Shown here one piece after another: positions 9,352 through 16,732 of a stretch of DNA of 34,170 nt. Positions within the stretch are counted from its first letter, which is position 1, and every line of letters begins with the position of its first letter. Under the pieces are notes generated by a model. It saw only the letters and a program-made list of their open reading frames with translations, ran no database searches and was not told where the DNA came from. Origin of the DNA: Clostridium sp. OF09-36 (lineage in GTDB: Bacteria; Bacillota; Clostridia; Lachnospirales; Lachnospiraceae); assembly GCF_003481985.1 (NCBI RefSeq), contig NZ_QUMD01000033.1, positions 1-34,170 on the forward strand. The letters are read 5' to 3'. A program made the translations under genes and the position numbers.

Positions 9352-10218
9352 GTGAAAGAGAAAATGAATCAGATGTTCCGGGATAAATTATTCCTGGTCA
9401 TGTTGGTGCTTGGCCTGCTGACTATGGTTGCCGCAGCAGGTGTCGTTACGATCCAGAGAGGAAACGGACAGGAACAGAAGCCATATGTGGATATGCAGGG
9501 GCAGGACGAATATTTTGCAGAAGAAGCAAACGATCAGATGCCGCTTGCAGGAAATTCCAATGCCGAAGTACCGGATCCGGAAAGTACACAGGAAGAAATG
9601 CAGCAGGCGAAGGCCGGAAACGCTCAGGACAATGCGGTCGCAGAGCAGGAACACATTGCAAAAGAAGCAGGACCGGAGAAAAATGCAGAGACTCCGAACG
9701 GGCAAAGTACGGTAGCTTCCGGAAATGGAAGTGGTGAGAATGCCGAAGCGGAAGCAAGAGAAGCTGGAGCAGGTGGTATTGCAGCGGCTACGTTGGTGCT
9801 GGACTTTGCGGACACCAGTAAAATGCTGTGGCCGGCCAGAGGCAATGTCCTTCTGGATTACAGTATGGACCGGACCATCTATTTTCCGACTCTGGAGCAG
9901 TACAAATGCAATCCGGGCCTTGTGATCCAGAGTGAGGTCAGTACCCCGGTTGAAGCTCCGGCAGCAGCCCGGGTCCTGGAAGTGGGAAACAATGAGGAAA
10001 TCGGTGATTATGTGGTCCTTGATCTCGGAAACGATTACACTGTGACCTGCGGCCAGTTAAAAGAAATCACCGCGGTGCAGGGGGAATACCTGGAAGCCGG
10101 GGCACTCCTTGGTTATGTGGCAGAGCCAACCAAATACTATACGATTGAAGGAAGCAACGTCTTTTTGGAAATGCACCATGGAGAGAAAACGGTGGATCCG
10201 CTGGATTATCTGGAGTAG
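9352..10218 (+). CDS. spoIIQ: SpoIIQ-like M23 (LytM) domain protein
   Basis: SpoIIQ sits in the forespore membrane and pairs with SpoIIIAH across the intermembrane space. This 288-residue protein has one N-terminal membrane segment (about residues 13-31), an acidic, Gln/Ala/Glu-rich linker to about residue 150, and a C-terminal LytM-like fold (PARGNVLLDYSMDRT to VDPLDYLE). The zinc ligands of active M23 enzymes are missing: the first motif reads CNPGLVI rather than H-x-G-x-D, and the last reads SNVFLEM rather than HLHFE. It is therefore probably structural. The start is GTG with GAGGTGAT upstream; an ATG four codons later is the alternative. Placement directly after spoIID supports the call. 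Confidence 0.82.
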   Translation: MKEKMNQMFRDKLFLVMLVLGLLTMVAAAGVVTIQRGNGQEQKPYVDMQGQDEYFAEEANDQMPLAGNSNAEVPDPESTQEEMQQAKAGNAQDNAVAEQEHIAKEAGPEKNAETPNGQSTVASGNGSGENAEAEAREAGAGGIAAATLVLDFADTSKMLWPARGNVLLDYSMDRTIYFPTLEQYKCNPGLVIQSEVSTPVEAPAAARVLEVGNNEEIGDYVVLDLGNDYTVTCGQLKEITAVQGEYLEAGALLGYVAEPTKYYTIEGSNVFLEMHHGEKTVDPLDYLE

Positions 10219-10356
10219 GGATGCGTAAGATATCCTGATTTCATGAAGAAAACAGCTCAGACTGTAGATATCGTGGTGTTTGGTTTCGAAAGAATTTAGA
10301 AATTGTTCATAGAATCGTCGAAATTATTTGCTATACTTACTTTATAAGAGAAAGAT

Positions 10357-10392
10357 GCACGAAACCACTCTGGTCCAAAGAGCGGGTCGTGC
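10357..10392 (+). other. Leader hairpin before the CBS gene
   Basis: GCACGAAACCACTCT and AGAGCGGGTCGTGC form an imperfect stem-loop in the 5' leader, between a likely -10 (TATACT, 10332-10337, with a poor -35) and the CBS gene. No T-tract follows. It could be a small regulatory structure; no known riboswitch is recognised. Confidence 0.4.
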
Positions 10393-10418
10393 CGTGAAAA
10401 TACAATACGAGGTGAACA

Positions 10419-10841
10419 ATGAATATCTTATTTTTTCTGACTCTAAAGAGCGAGGTTGCTCACATTTATGAAGATGATACAGTGCGTCAGGCACTGGACA
10501 AGATGGAAGGGTTCCGTTATTCCACCATTCCGCTGCTATCCAAAGACGGAAGATATGCCGGAACCATAACCGAAGGAGACCTGCTCTGGGGAATCCGGAA
10601 AGAATACCAGATGGATTTTAAAGAAGCAGAGAATGCCCCGGTTGCGTCCATTGCACGGCGGGCAGATTACAAGCCGGTAACGGCAGAATCCAGGATGGAA
10701 GACATGATCGACTGCGCATTGAACCAGAATTTTGTTCCGGTGGTAGATGACAGGGGACTTTTCATTGGGATCATAACGAGAAAAGATATTATCAAATTCT
10801 GTTACGAAAAACTGAAAAAAGAACACGAAAAAGGAAACTAA
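10419..10841 (+). CDS. CBS-pair domain protein
   Basis: A 140-residue protein made almost entirely of two CBS motifs, about residues 10-60 (VRQALDKMEGFRYSTIPLLS...GTITEGDLL) and 75-130 (SRMEDMIDCALNQNFVPVVD...GIITRKDIIKF). CBS pairs bind adenine nucleotides and usually act as regulatory modules. Here no catalytic domain is attached, so the target is unknown. A GAGGTG lies upstream of the ATG. It is transcribed alone and ends at an intrinsic terminator, facing the convergent cotJ genes. Confidence 0.85.
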   Translation: MNILFFLTLKSEVAHIYEDDTVRQALDKMEGFRYSTIPLLSKDGRYAGTITEGDLLWGIRKEYQMDFKEAENAPVASIARRADYKPVTAESRMEDMIDCALNQNFVPVVDDRGLFIGIITRKDIIKFCYEKLKKEHEKGN

Positions 10842-10861
10842 ACACGAAATGAAAAACGGCG

Positions 10862-10899
10862 AACTCCAGAGGTGAAAAAGACACCCCTGGAGTTTTTCT
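10862..10899 (+). terminator. Terminator between the CBS gene and cotJC
   Basis: AACTCCAG-AGGTG and CACCC-CTGGAGTT form a stem with an AAAAAGA loop, followed by TTTTCTT. It lies in the 90-bp gap between convergent genes and may work for both, although the T-run is better on the plus strand. Confidence 0.8.
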
Positions 10900-10931
10900 T
10901 CGTTCGTGTGCATTTTGTGGCTTTTGTGATT

Positions 10932-11567
10932 TTAACTGCAATTCTGCCCTGGAGTATTTCCGGCACTTGCAGACTTATCAAAAGCCGGGTTAAACGCATA
11001 AAAATTTTTGCTGTTCAGCTGATCCTGTACATGTCGCAACGTCTCACCAAAGCGCTGGAAATGCACGATTTCCCTTGCACGCAGATAGCGGATCGGATCG
11101 CACACTTCTGGATCTTTTACGACGCGAAGAATGTTATCATAGGTGCTGCGTGCCTTTTGTTCCGCAGCAAGATCTTCAAACAGATCTGTAATCGGATCTC
11201 CTTTGGATTGAAATTCACAGGAATTAAACGGAACACCACCTGCTGCCTGTGGCCAGATACCGGTTGTATGGTCAATATAATAAGGGCCAAAACCAGACTC
11301 TTCGATTTTCTGCGGTGTCAGATTCCGTGTAAGCTGATGAATAATTGCCGCTACGATTTCCAAATGGGCAAGCTCTTCCGTTCCGATATCTGTTAGAGAA
11401 GCTTTTGCTACATCATATGGCATCGCATATCTTTGGGAGAGGTAACGCATGGATGCACCCATTTCGCCATCTGGTCCACCGTATTGACTCATGATAAACT
11501 GTGCCATCTTCGGATTCGGCTGTGAAATTTTTACCGGATACTGCAGTCTCTTTTCATATCTCCACAT
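10932..11567 (-). CDS. cotJC: Spore coat protein CotJC (manganese-catalase fold)
   Basis: CotJC belongs to the ferritin-like manganese catalase family and is a component of the spore coat. The 211-residue product begins MWRYEKRLQYPVKI and carries the conserved GGPDGEMGASMRYLSQRY, the metal-ligand segment GTEELAHLE, and EIVHFQRFGE with a further Glu/His pair. The start at 11567 has AGGAGG about 7 bases upstream and overlaps the end of cotJB by 14 bases, indicating translational coupling. The frame stays open further upstream but family members begin at this MW. Third gene of a cotJABC operon. Confidence 0.92.
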   Translation of the reverse strand: MWRYEKRLQYPVKISQPNPKMAQFIMSQYGGPDGEMGASMRYLSQRYAMPYDVAKASLTDIGTEELAHLEIVAAIIHQLTRNLTPQKIEESGFGPYYIDHTTGIWPQAAGGVPFNSCEFQSKGDPITDLFEDLAAEQKARSTYDNILRVVKDPEVCDPIRYLRAREIVHFQRFGETLRHVQDQLNSKNFYAFNPAFDKSASAGNTPGQNCS

Positions 11568-11820
11568 CAGCGCATTCCTCCTTCCCATGGCCATGTCCTT
11601 GGACCCAGTTCCAGGTATCTGCATCTGCATTCGCAATCAGAAGCGGACCATTTTCTTTTTCGTACGCACGGATTGCCTGTTCGTTCATACGCCGTGCATT
11701 TTGAAAATACTGCATGGCCATAGGGCATTTTGGATGCGTATCCAGATATAAGGTGGCTTCATCCAGTGCGAAGCCAGTTTCATATACATTCTGCAAAAGC
11801 CGGTCATTACATGCACCCAT
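11554..11820 (-). CDS. cotJB: Spore coat protein CotJB
   Basis: An 88-residue protein with the CotJB pattern: FALDEATLYLDTHPKCPMAMQYF, then YEKENGPL and a tryptophan-containing end (DTWNWVQGHGHG). The ATG at 11820 overlaps the stop of the preceding cotJA by one base (TAATG) and has GGGAGG eight bases upstream. A GTG nine bases earlier lies inside that Shine-Dalgarno and is less likely. The 3' end overlaps cotJC. Role: spore-coat assembly partner of CotJC. Confidence 0.9.
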   Translation of the reverse strand: MGACNDRLLQNVYETGFALDEATLYLDTHPKCPMAMQYFQNARRMNEQAIRAYEKENGPLLIANADADTWNWVQGHGHGKEECADVEI

Positions 11821-12218
11821 TATCTGCACCTCCCCATCACAAACGGCAGGTCAAGCTCGGGGAAAATGGTCCCACGGGTAAGCCCCCGCTCTTTGTCGTA
11901 CACCTGGTTCCAGCGCTGCATGGGTGTATACGCCATTGCGACCGGCATATTCCGTAGACACTCTCTTTCCGCATTCGGTGCTGTCACTTGTCTGCTTTCA
12001 TTGCTCTGATTTAGCGGGCAGGAAGGTCTGTCGTTTCTTCTTGTTGTATAAAAACCAGAACCCGCATTCACATTTCCGGATGAAAGCGGTTGGTAAGGAA
12101 TATCCGGCTGCATAGAACGCTGCATGGAACAAGGACTGGCATTCTCTGTATTGCCGGCAGGCGGCTGAAGCAAATGAGGTCTTTGCATACAGCCGCATCG
12201 GTTATTGGAATAATCCAT
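11820..12218 (-). CDS. cotJA: CotJA-like spore coat protein with long N-terminus
   Basis: The C-terminal 45 residues (AMAYTPMQRWNQVYDKERGL then TRGTIFPELDLPFVMG) match the CotJA family. The first roughly 80 residues are low complexity, rich in Asn, Ser, Pro, Gln and Arg, with several Cys. CotJA proteins are usually about 80 residues; this one is 132, so it carries an extension. The start at 12218 follows GGAAAGG. First gene of the cotJABC operon, whose regulatory region faces the divergent Gly/Cys-rich gene. A CATAAGAT element on the minus strand (12257-12250) resembles a SigE/SigK -10. Confidence 0.83.
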   Translation of the reverse strand: MDYSNNRCGCMQRPHLLQPPAGNTENASPCSMQRSMQPDIPYQPLSSGNVNAGSGFYTTRRNDRPSCPLNQSNESRQVTAPNAERECLRNMPVAMAYTPMQRWNQVYDKERGLTRGTIFPELDLPFVMGRCR

Positions 12219-12314
12219 GATGAAAATCCTTTCCAGAGTTTCTAGTATCATCTTATGTGCCACAGAAAAAAGCGGTGCATAAGAATCATGTCACGGTCGC
12301 TCCCAGAGGTTGTC

Positions 12315-12342
12315 ACCCTTGTCTCCCTCTGCTCATAAGATA
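12315..12342 (+). promoter_or_regulatory. SigK-like promoter of the Gly/Cys-rich gene
   Basis: AC (12315-12316) and CATAAGATA (12334-12342) with 17 bp between them match the SigK pattern (AC, about 16-17 bp, CATA-N3-TA). The context of sporulation genes on both sides makes a mother-cell promoter plausible. Not proven. Confidence 0.5.
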
Positions 12343-12374
12343 TAGTACAAGCAAGAAAAAAAGGAGTTTTGATC

Positions 12375-12803
12375 ATGTGTAACTGGAATGGATGCGGAAA
12401 TAACCGTTGTGGTAACAACTGTGGTGGCTGGAACCGCTGTGGCTGCGGAGGCTGTGGGAACTGTGGTAACAACTGCGGCAGATGCAATAACGGTTGCGGT
12501 AATGGCTGCGGAAGATGCAGCAATGACTGGGGATGGAATGGATGGGGCGGCTGCGGAAGTAGTTGCAATAATGGCTGCGGCTGGAATAACTGGGGATGGG
12601 GAAGCTCCTGCGGATGGAACCGAAATACCAGAGAAGCGTTCCAGGATGGATTCCGGGAAGGATATGGAGCCGGATTCCGTGATGGATTCCGGGAAGGACG
12701 GGATAAGGACCACAGACCTGGAAGACCCGGGGAAGGAGGAGGGCCAGGAGGACGACCGGGTTTTCCGGGAGATGTAAATGATTCTGGCTGCGGATGCAGC
12801 TAA
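12375..12803 (+). CDS. Gly/Cys/Asn/Trp-rich low-complexity protein, likely spore coat
   Basis: I do not recognise a named family. The 142-residue product has two parts. Residues 1 to about 82 are built from short Cys-Gly-Asn and Trp-Gly units such as CGNNCGG, CGRCNNGCG and WGWNGWGGCG, with about two dozen cysteines. The rest contains Arg/Phe/Gly repeats (AFQDGFREGYGAGFRDGFRE), then a Gly/Pro/Arg tail ending in GCGCS. There is no signal peptide. The composition, the divergent cotJ operon and the SigK-like promoter suggest a cross-linkable mother-cell coat or crust protein. Start: AAGGAG eight bases before the ATG. The function is inferred from context. Confidence 0.72.
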   Translation: MCNWNGCGNNRCGNNCGGWNRCGCGGCGNCGNNCGRCNNGCGNGCGRCSNDWGWNGWGGCGSSCNNGCGWNNWGWGSSCGWNRNTREAFQDGFREGYGAGFRDGFREGRDKDHRPGRPGEGGGPGGRPGFPGDVNDSGCGCS

Positions 12804-12845
12804 ATCAATAAGCATACCGCAGATAATAATCTAACTAAAATCTAG

Positions 12846-12874
12846 TTGACAGATCCCACATCCCCAACTATACT
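12846..12874 (+). promoter_or_regulatory. SigA promoter of the glucose PTS operon
   Basis: Perfect -35 TTGACA (12846-12851) and TATACT (12869-12874) separated by 17 bp. It starts a leader that carries the RAT and terminator. Confidence 0.85.
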
Positions 12875-12895
12875 AATATCACAAACAGAGATTCA

Positions 12896-12969
12896 GGTGT
12901 GTTACTGGTAAAGCAGGCATGAACCGAAGGGACATCAAAACGGTGTCCTTTCGATTCATGCCTTTTTGT
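12896..12969 (+). promoter_or_regulatory. RAT antiterminator site overlapping a terminator
   Basis: The segment 12896-12925 contains GTGTTACTG and CAGGCATGAACC, very close to the RAT element that GlcT binds upstream of B. subtilis ptsG. It overlaps the 5' arm of a long terminator: AGGCATGAACCGAAGGGACA (12915-12934) pairs with TGTCCTTTCGATTCATGCCT (12944-12963), followed by a T-rich run. Binding of the downstream-encoded antiterminator should stabilise the RAT and allow transcription of the PTS gene when glucose is present. Confidence 0.88.
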
Positions 12970-13122
12970 TTTGCATCATTTCCTGTAAAACAGAGTGAAA
13001 TCCGGGATTTTGGGGTATGCTTAAGATAATGCAGCTATATTTTTCTATAGTTTGTCGGCAGAAAATTCCGGAAAGAAACATCCATGTGCATCTGAATACT
13101 CGGAATAAAAAGGAGAAAGAAC

Positions 13123-15375
13123 ATGAAGGACAAGATTTTTGGAGTGCTCCAGAGGGTGGGGCGAAGCTTTATGCTTCCGATCGCGGTGCTTCCGGTCGCA
13201 GGTCTTTTGCTTGGAATCGGAAGTTCCTTTACGAACGAGACGACCATCGCAACCTATGGTCTGCAGGGAATTCTCGGAAATGGGACGATCCTGCATGCAC
13301 TGCTTGTGATCATGAGCAAGGCTGGAAATGTGATTTTTGACAACCTGCCGATCATCTTCGCAGTGGGAGTTGCCATTGGTATGGCAAAGGCGGAAAAGGA
13401 AGTAGCCGCGTTATCGGCTATGATTTCCTTTTTCGTCATGCACGCGTCCATCAATGCGGTGCTTTCACTGTCAGGAAAGGTTCTGGCAGACGGTTCCATC
13501 GCACCGGACGTGTTAGATGGAACCATTGCAAATGTCTGCGGCATCCAGACATTGCAGATGGGTGTATTTGGCGGTATTATCGTGGGACTTGGTGTTGCGG
13601 CGCTTCATAACCGTTATTATAAAATACAGCTGCCAAGCGCATTATCGTTTTTTGGCGGATCCCGCTTTGTGCCGATCATTTCCACGGTTACTTATGTTGC
13701 AGTTGGCATTCTGATGTATTTTATCTGGCCGGCTGTCCAGAACGGCATCTTTGCGCTGGGCGGACTGGTTACTGGAACCGGATATTTCGGAACCCTGATT
13801 TTCGGCATCATTAAGCGTGCGCTCATTCCGTTTGGTCTGCATCATGTATTTTACATGCCATTCTGGCAAACGGCAGTGGGCGGTACCATGATGGTAGATG
13901 GAAACCTGATCCAGGGCGGTCAGAACATTTTCTTTGCACAGCTGGCATCCTCCAACGTGGCACATTTTAGTGCGGATGCAACCCGGTATTTCTCCGGTGA
14001 GTTCATTTTCATGATCTTCGGACTTCCGGGAGCAGCACTTGCTATGTACCGCTGTGCAAAGCCGGAAAAGAAGAAAGCAGCAGGAGGTCTTCTGTTAAGT
14101 GCGGCACTTGCGTCGATGTTCACCGGTATTACAGAGCCGATTGAATTTTCTTTCCTGTTTGTAGCACCGATGTTGTTTGCAGTACAGGTGATCCTGGCGG
14201 GCAGTGCCTACATGATCGCACACATTTTGAATATTGCGGTGGGACTTACCTTCTCCGGAGGGCTTCTGGATCTGGTGATCTTTGGTGTGCTGCAGGGCAA
14301 TGCGAAAACCAGCTGGCTGCGCATTATTCCGGCAGGAATCGTCTATTTCCTGCTGTATTACTTCATTTTCAGCTTTCTCATCAAAAAGTTTGACTTAAAG
14401 ACCCCGGGCCGCGAGGACGATGACGAGGAAACAAAGCTTTATACGAAAGCAGATGTGAATGCCCGCAAGGCCGAGGCGAAAGAGGGAGAACGCCAGAGCC
14501 AGACAGCAGCAAACGACAACCGGAGTGCAGCTATTGCAAAGGGCATGGGCGGCAGAAAGAATATCACATCGGTGGACTGCTGTGCAACCAGACTGCGCTG
14601 CTCCATTGAGAATCCGTCTCTGGTAAATGAAAAGATGCTTAAGAGCACCGGAGCGGTAGGTGTGATCGTAAAAGGTCAGGGAATCCAGATCATTTACGGA
14701 CCGCAGGTTACCGTGATCAAATCGGAGCTGGAGTCTTATCTGGCAGAAGAACACGAGAAAGAGGCAGAAGCAGTAACTGCAGAGTCTGGCAAAGATGAGC
14801 ACAGGAAAGAAACGAAAACCGTATTTGCCGAGACAGGTAAGAATGGAGAAGATGCAGAACGCAAGACAGAAAAAAATATAGAGCCGGAAACCGAAAAATC
14901 TGCCGGAGAACAGACAAACCCGGGCCATGTTTTGTATTCTCCGTTTGAAGGCATCTTAAAGCCAATCACAGAAGCTCCGGATGAAGCATTTGCCAGCAAA
15001 GCCATGGGAGACGGCTATCTGGTCATGCCGGAGAATGGAACGGTTGTGGCACCGGAGGACGGTGAGGTGATGTTCGTGTTCCCAAGCAAGCATGCCATTG
15101 GCATGAAAGCGGCAGACGGAACAGAGTATCTGCTTCACATCGGTGTTGATACCGTAAAATTAAATGGGGAAGGCTTTCATGTCTTCGTGAGCGATGGACA
15201 GAAAATTGCAAAAGGCGATAAACTGATGGAGTTCGATCCGGTATATATCCGGGAGCACGCTGTGAGCGATGCCTGCATTGTGATTTTTACCGGTCTGACA
15301 GAGGGACAGCAGTTAACCTTAGAGGGAGAAAAACAGGTGAAACGGCTGGATCAGATAGGAATGATCATTCAATAA
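13123..15375 (+). CDS. ptsG: Glucose-family PTS transporter EIICBA
   Basis: Membrane permease that imports and phosphorylates glucose or a related sugar. In 750 residues it has EIIC first (residues 1 to about 425, many membrane helices, with GITEPIEFSFLFVAP). EIIB follows with the phosphocysteine in DCCATRLR (Cys487). A Glu/Lys-rich linker of about 70 residues comes next. EIIA is C-terminal, with the phosphohistidine in YLLHIGVDTV (His672). Start: AAGGAG before the ATG. It is controlled by the RAT/terminator leader and lies next to its antiterminator gene, which supports glucose as substrate, although maltose or N-acetylglucosamine relatives cannot be fully excluded. Confidence 0.93.
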   Translation: MKDKIFGVLQRVGRSFMLPIAVLPVAGLLLGIGSSFTNETTIATYGLQGILGNGTILHALLVIMSKAGNVIFDNLPIIFAVGVAIGMAKAEKEVAALSAMISFFVMHASINAVLSLSGKVLADGSIAPDVLDGTIANVCGIQTLQMGVFGGIIVGLGVAALHNRYYKIQLPSALSFFGGSRFVPIISTVTYVAVGILMYFIWPAVQNGIFALGGLVTGTGYFGTLIFGIIKRALIPFGLHHVFYMPFWQTAVGGTMMVDGNLIQGGQNIFFAQLASSNVAHFSADATRYFSGEFIFMIFGLPGAALAMYRCAKPEKKKAAGGLLLSAALASMFTGITEPIEFSFLFVAPMLFAVQVILAGSAYMIAHILNIAVGLTFSGGLLDLVIFGVLQGNAKTSWLRIIPAGIVYFLLYYFIFSFLIKKFDLKTPGREDDDEETKLYTKADVNARKAEAKEGERQSQTAANDNRSAAIAKGMGGRKNITSVDCCATRLRCSIENPSLVNEKMLKSTGAVGVIVKGQGIQIIYGPQVTVIKSELESYLAEEHEKEAEAVTAESGKDEHRKETKTVFAETGKNGEDAERKTEKNIEPETEKSAGEQTNPGHVLYSPFEGILKPITEAPDEAFASKAMGDGYLVMPENGTVVAPEDGEVMFVFPSKHAIGMKAADGTEYLLHIGVDTVKLNGEGFHVFVSDGQKIAKGDKLMEFDPVYIREHAVSDACIVIFTGLTEGQQLTLEGEKQVKRLDQIGMIIQ

Positions 15376-15407
15376 AACTTAGGGAGTATTTTTTATAGAA
15401 CAGACAG

Positions 15408-15438
15408 AGGACGCGTGAAGGGCGCGTCCTTTGTGCTG
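15408..15438 (+). terminator. Possible weak terminator after the PTS gene
   Basis: AGGACGCG (15408-15415) and CGCGTCCT (15423-15430) form a strong stem, but the following run is TTGTGCTG, a poor T-tract. It may only partly stop transcription before the antiterminator gene. Confidence 0.5.
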
Positions 15439-15470
15439 TTTGAAAATGCCAGACAGCATGAAAAAAGCGT

Positions 15471-15498
15471 TTGGTAATCGGGATTTGTCGTGTATAAT
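15471..15498 (+). promoter_or_regulatory. Promoter of the antiterminator gene
   Basis: TTGGTA (15471-15476) and a consensus TATAAT (15493-15498) with 16 bp between, about 34 bp before the start codon. It suggests the regulator is made independently of the PTS gene. Confidence 0.65.
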
Positions 15499-15531
15499 AA
15501 GGGAAGAAAAGGTAACGTGGAGGTTAGGGGA

Positions 15532-16359
15532 ATGTATCGGGTGATCAAAGTATTAAACAATAACGGAATCCTGGTTCTGGACGATGCCACCGGACGGGAA
15601 CAGATTCTTCTTGGAAACGGAGTCGGCTTCGGACACCGGATGGGAGAGCGGATGCAGACGCTTCCGCAGGCAAAGCGCTATGAAATGGTCAATGAGAAAA
15701 CATCTGCTCTGACCAGGGTAAATGGAATTGACCCGGTTTATATAGAAGCAGCGGGGAAAATCATAGAGCTTGCAGAAGAGGCGATGGGAGTTTTGCAGCA
15801 TGATATTCTGATCCCCATGGCGGATCATATCGCCATGGCAGCAGCGCGGGCGAAGGAACAAAAGGAAATTCCAAATCCATTTAAAGCGGATATCGCAGCA
15901 TTATTCGAGGAAGAGTATGAGGCTGCGAAAAAAGGATGCGTAATCTTAAAAAAGATGACAGGAATCCAACTTGGAGAAGATGAGGCCGGTTACATCGCTT
16001 TGCATATCCATGCCGGGCTGGCACAGGAAAATGTAGCGGATTCGCTGGAAACAGCGCGTCTTGTCAATGCCTGTATGTCCATGATCGAGGAAAGCACCGG
16101 AAAGAAACTGCCTTACAGCTCGCTTGGTTACAACCGGCTGATGAGTCATGTCCGTTATATGCTGGCCCGTGCCCGCAAAGGCGAACGCACCGACTTAGAT
16201 CTGGAATCTTATGCCAGGGAAAATTTCCCGAAAGAATACGAACTGGCAGAGCAGATCCTGCGAAAGCTGGAACAGAAATTAAAGCTGGAGTTTGCGCGGG
16301 AAGAAACGGGGTTTCTGGCAATCCATATCAGGAGGGTGACTGGAGGAGAGACGGTGTAA
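15532..16359 (+). CDS. glcT: BglG/LicT/GlcT-family transcription antiterminator
   Basis: RNA-binding regulator. The 275-residue product has the co-antiterminator RNA-binding domain (residues 1-55: YRVIKVLNNNGILVLDD, GREQILLGNGVGFGHRMGE). Two PRD domains follow, with the conserved histidines in MADHIAMA and ALHIHAGLA (PRD1) and in LMSHVRYML and FLAIHIRR (PRD2). PRDs are phosphorylated by PTS proteins to switch activity. The start at 15532 has GGAGG eight bases upstream; earlier in-frame GTG codons lie in the promoter. Its likely target is the RAT site at 12896-12925. GlcT rather than LicT is inferred from the RAT sequence and neighbourhood. Confidence 0.9.
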   Translation: MYRVIKVLNNNGILVLDDATGREQILLGNGVGFGHRMGERMQTLPQAKRYEMVNEKTSALTRVNGIDPVYIEAAGKIIELAEEAMGVLQHDILIPMADHIAMAAARAKEQKEIPNPFKADIAALFEEEYEAAKKGCVILKKMTGIQLGEDEAGYIALHIHAGLAQENVADSLETARLVNACMSMIEESTGKKLPYSSLGYNRLMSHVRYMLARARKGERTDLDLESYARENFPKEYELAEQILRKLEQKLKLEFAREETGFLAIHIRRVTGGETV

Positions 16360-16473
16360 GGGTGTAGAGACTGGAGCTTAAAAGCAAAAAGAATCTGACA
16401 GAAAACATCGGGAAAACATTTCAGAAAATGCTTTTCAAATCTGAGAATTTTTGCTATACTATTATAGTTCGAT

Positions 16474-16547
16474 CGGGGTATGGCGTAGCTTGGTAGCGCG
16501 CTCGGCTGGGGGCCGAGAGGTCGCAGGTTCAAATCCTGTTGCCCCGA
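16474..16547 (+). tRNA. tRNA-Pro (anticodon GGG)
   Basis: A full cloverleaf can be drawn: acceptor CGGGGTA/TGCCCCG, D-arm containing AGCTTGGTAGC, anticodon stem CTCGG/CCGAG around CTGGGGG (anticodon GGG, reading CCC), and T-arm with GGTTCAAATCC. The discriminator is A and CCA is not encoded. TATACT at 16455-16460 is a likely -10 upstream. Confidence 0.95.
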
Positions 16548-16563
16548 TTAACTATTGGAATCT

Positions 16564-16609
16564 AAGCACGGAGAGCCTATGCAGCCGCAGGGGGTTTCCG
16601 TGCTTTTTT
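16564..16609 (+). terminator. Terminator after tRNA-Pro
   Basis: AAGCACGGA and TCCGTGCTT form a 9-bp stem with further GC pairing inside, followed by a T-run to about 16609. Confidence 0.85.
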
Positions 16610-16633
16610 GCTTGTTAGTTTCTTTTATTTCAC

Positions 16634-16662
16634 TTTACAGTCCCCCCGTACTTTGCTATCAT
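16634..16662 (+). promoter_or_regulatory. Likely promoter of the HAD gene
   Basis: TTTACA (16634-16639) and TATCAT (16657-16662) with 17 bp between, about 70 bp upstream of the start codon. Confidence 0.55.
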
Positions 16663-16732
16663 GGATACTAGTATTACGGGTGGCTTCCCAAATAAAGGAA
16701 CTGCGATCACAGAAAGAAAACGGAGAATTGCT

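Noticed and set aside
10872..11396. Open frame of 174 codons on the plus strand
   Set aside because: Antisense to cotJC and begins inside a terminator.
12375..12720. CRISPR-like or tandem-repeat array
   Set aside because: The repeats are irregular codon-level units of a low-complexity protein, with no conserved spacer length; no CRISPR array was seen anywhere.
12388..12777. Shifted-frame Ala/Val-rich protein inside the Gly/Cys-rich gene
   Set aside because: Arises from the repeated GGN codons; the other frame has the ribosome-binding site and the stop-to-start structure.
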